DNA from: Deltaproteobacteria bacterium
GTDB taxonomy: Bacteria; Desulfobacterota; Desulfobacteria; Desulfobacterales; Desulfatibacillaceae
Direction: 5' to 3'
DNA length: 7,040 nucleotides
Assembly: GCA_021815525.1 (NCBI GenBank)
Contig: JAKAGN010000142.1
Span: 1 to 7,040, forward strand
This document shows, in pieces, positions 6,492 through 7,040 of the stretch. Position numbers and translations under genes: made by a program. A model generated the notes under the pieces. It saw nothing but the letters and a program-made list of their open reading frames with translations. It was not told the DNA's origin and searched no databases. The number at the start of each line of letters is the position of its first letter. Within the stretch, counting starts at the first letter, position 1.

Positions 6492-6495
6492 TCAC
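6366..6495. repeat. 130-bp nested dyad with 21-bp terminal inverted repeats (MITE-like)
   Basis: The arms 6366-6386 and 6475-6495 are reverse complements at 20 of 21 positions, the exception being C6375 against C6486. The arms begin GTGACAGGC and end CGGAAAACG. Shorter complementary pairs lie inside and share almost the same centre, near 6430: 6401-6404 with 6457-6460 (ACGC/GCGT), 6408-6415 with 6445-6452 (CGGCGCGG/CCGCGCCG), and 6423-6427 with 6432-6436 (CGTAT/ATACG) closing on a TGTT loop. The whole can fold into one long interrupted hairpin. The right arm includes the cytochrome stop codon. No target-site duplication and no open frame are seen. Candidates are a miniature inverted-repeat element, a REP-like element, or a structured 3' end. 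Confidence 0.8.
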
Positions 6496-6851
6496 TTGTG
6501 GCATTGCCCGCACATGACCGGCGGGGCGGCAGGACCTTTCCGGGCCGTCTCCTCGTGGCAGGACTTGCAAAGGCGGTGGAAGGCGGTCTTCAAGGGCACC
6601 GGGTTTCCGTCCGCCTTCGCCTTGTGGCACTCCGAGCATTTCCCCTGGGTGTCGCAATTGTTGTGGTGGCAGCGGGAGCACTCGCCCACCGCGTTTTCGT
6701 GGCGGGCGTGGGGAAAGACCACCAGGGGCCTGCGGTGGGGCCCAAGCTCGGGGCTATCGAGGGTCATCTGCGGGTCCTGGGCCAGGAGCCAGGAGGCGGG
6801 GATCAGGAGAAGGGCCGCGAGAACCGGAACGAGAAGTGTTGCGCGCCGCAT
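6492..6851 (-). CDS. Periplasmic tetraheme cytochrome c3
   Basis: A 119-residue secreted class III cytochrome. Residues 1-24 are a signal peptide: basic MRR, a Leu/Ala core and likely cleavage after LLA24. Four CxxCH haem sites follow: CSRCH (58-62), CSECH (72-76), CKSCH (95-99) and CGQCH (114-118). The FPHARH histidines (48, 51), His63 directly after the first haem site and His92 before the third match the expected distal ligands of cytochrome c3, giving four bis-histidine haems. Such proteins carry low-potential electrons between periplasmic hydrogenases or formate dehydrogenases and membrane complexes. Cys66 is an extra cysteine outside any haem motif. The start at 6851 is chosen because GGAGG stands 7 nt upstream. 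The adjacent ATG at 6854 is the alternative. The start overlaps the stop of the CCG-domain gene, so translation is probably coupled. Confidence 0.92.
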   Translation of the reverse strand: MRRATLLVPVLAALLLIPASWLLAQDPQMTLDSPELGPHRRPLVVFPHARHENAVGECSRCHHNNCDTQGKCSECHKAKADGNPVPLKTAFHRLCKSCHEETARKGPAAPPVMCGQCHK

Positions 6852-7040
6852 CATTGGTCCTCCCCGTTTTCCGGCTTGAGATCGTCCGGCAGGATCACCA
6901 TTTCCAGCACGAGTTCCTTGAAGGAGACCACCTTGACGCCAAGCTCGTAGAACTCGGAGAGGTCCCGGCACTGGTCGAAGCAGTTGTGGCAGGGCGCGAT
7001 GAGGTACGATGCCCCGGTGGCCTTGATCTGGTCGGCCTTG
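6851..7040 (-). CDS. CCG-domain (HdrD/TmcB/DsrK-like) iron-sulfur protein, C-terminus only
   Basis: The last 62 codons of a gene entering from the right edge. It is open to base 7040 and stops at TGA 6851-6853. The visible part contains APCHNCFDQC (C17, C20, C24 of the fragment) followed by RDLSEFYELGVKVVSFKELVLEM. This matches the closing part of the cysteine-rich CCG domain found in heterodisulfide-reductase subunit D, DsrK and TmcB, where such cysteines bind a non-cubane [4Fe-4S] cluster or a similar site. These proteins pass electrons between ferredoxin-type clusters and a membrane quinone module or a disulfide substrate. The tail after LPDDLKPENGEDQ is short and acidic. The tetraheme cytochrome starts at the stop codon, so the pair likely works in one redox complex. 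The exact family cannot be settled without the missing N-terminal part. Confidence 0.75.
   Translation of the reverse strand, partial: KADQIKATGASYLIAPCHNCFDQCRDLSEFYELGVKVVSFKELVLEMVILPDDLKPENGEDQ
6859..6863 (-). promoter_or_regulatory. Ribosome-binding site of the cytochrome c3 gene
   Basis: GGAGG on the minus strand, within GGGGAGGA, lies 7 nt before the ATG at 6851 and only 4 nt before the ATG at 6854. This favours 6851. The site is inside the end of the CCG-domain gene. Confidence 0.65.

Noticed and set aside
6366..6495. Reading the dyad as a simple intrinsic terminator
   Set aside because: The outer stem encloses 88 nt. Downstream on the minus strand there are only four Ts after a GCGC, not the compact hairpin and U-tract of an intrinsic terminator.
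6865..6874. Second partial copy of the dyad arm (CGTTTTCCGG) in the CCG-domain gene
   Set aside because: Only ten bases match, it lies inside coding sequence in a frame that fits the protein, and it has no partner arm, so chance is the simplest reading.

Overview
The window is G+C-rich and gene-dense. Every gene I can support lies on the minus strand, so transcription runs from the right end to the left. A tetraheme cytochrome c3 beside a CCG-type (HdrD-like) iron-sulfur protein, and a kinase carrying the IATGGMAE and HRDISPPN motif variants, point to a member of the former Deltaproteobacteria, most likely a sulfate-reducing or related anaerobic Desulfobacterota. This is an inference from gene content. 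There is no rRNA or other phylogenetic marker here.

In transcription order, the right end (7040-6492) is a redox pair. It holds the C-terminus of a CCG-domain protein and a secreted tetraheme cytochrome, whose start overlaps the CCG stop codon. Together they resemble part of a Tmc/Dsr-like electron-transfer complex linking periplasmic cytochrome c3 to the membrane or cytoplasm. The cytochrome ends inside the most striking non-coding structure of the window: a roughly 130-bp nested dyad (6366-6495) with 21-bp terminal inverted repeats differing at one position. It looks like a miniature inverted-repeat element or a large structured RNA.

The middle (6284-3599) holds a polytopic GT-C-type glycosyltransferase and an NAD-dependent sugar-nucleotide epimerase/dehydratase. 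They are 79 bp apart, with a good sigma70-like promoter between them. They probably serve surface glycan synthesis.

A 262-bp gap follows (3337-3598). It holds an A+T-rich island, an 8-bp inverted repeat and an 18-bp perfect palindrome, but no gene. The left end (3336-1) is a tight three-gene unit: a single-pass membrane protein with an N-terminal zinc ribbon and an unrecognised periplasmic domain, a transmembrane Ser/Thr kinase with periplasmic TPR repeats, and a LysM lipoprotein running off the window. Spacings of +13 and -31 bp suggest one operon and a possible envelope-sensing system of undescribed function.

The best candidates for something new are the 130-bp dyad and the zinc-ribbon/kinase/LysM unit. 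No CRISPR array, tRNA, rRNA or recognisable transposase was seen.
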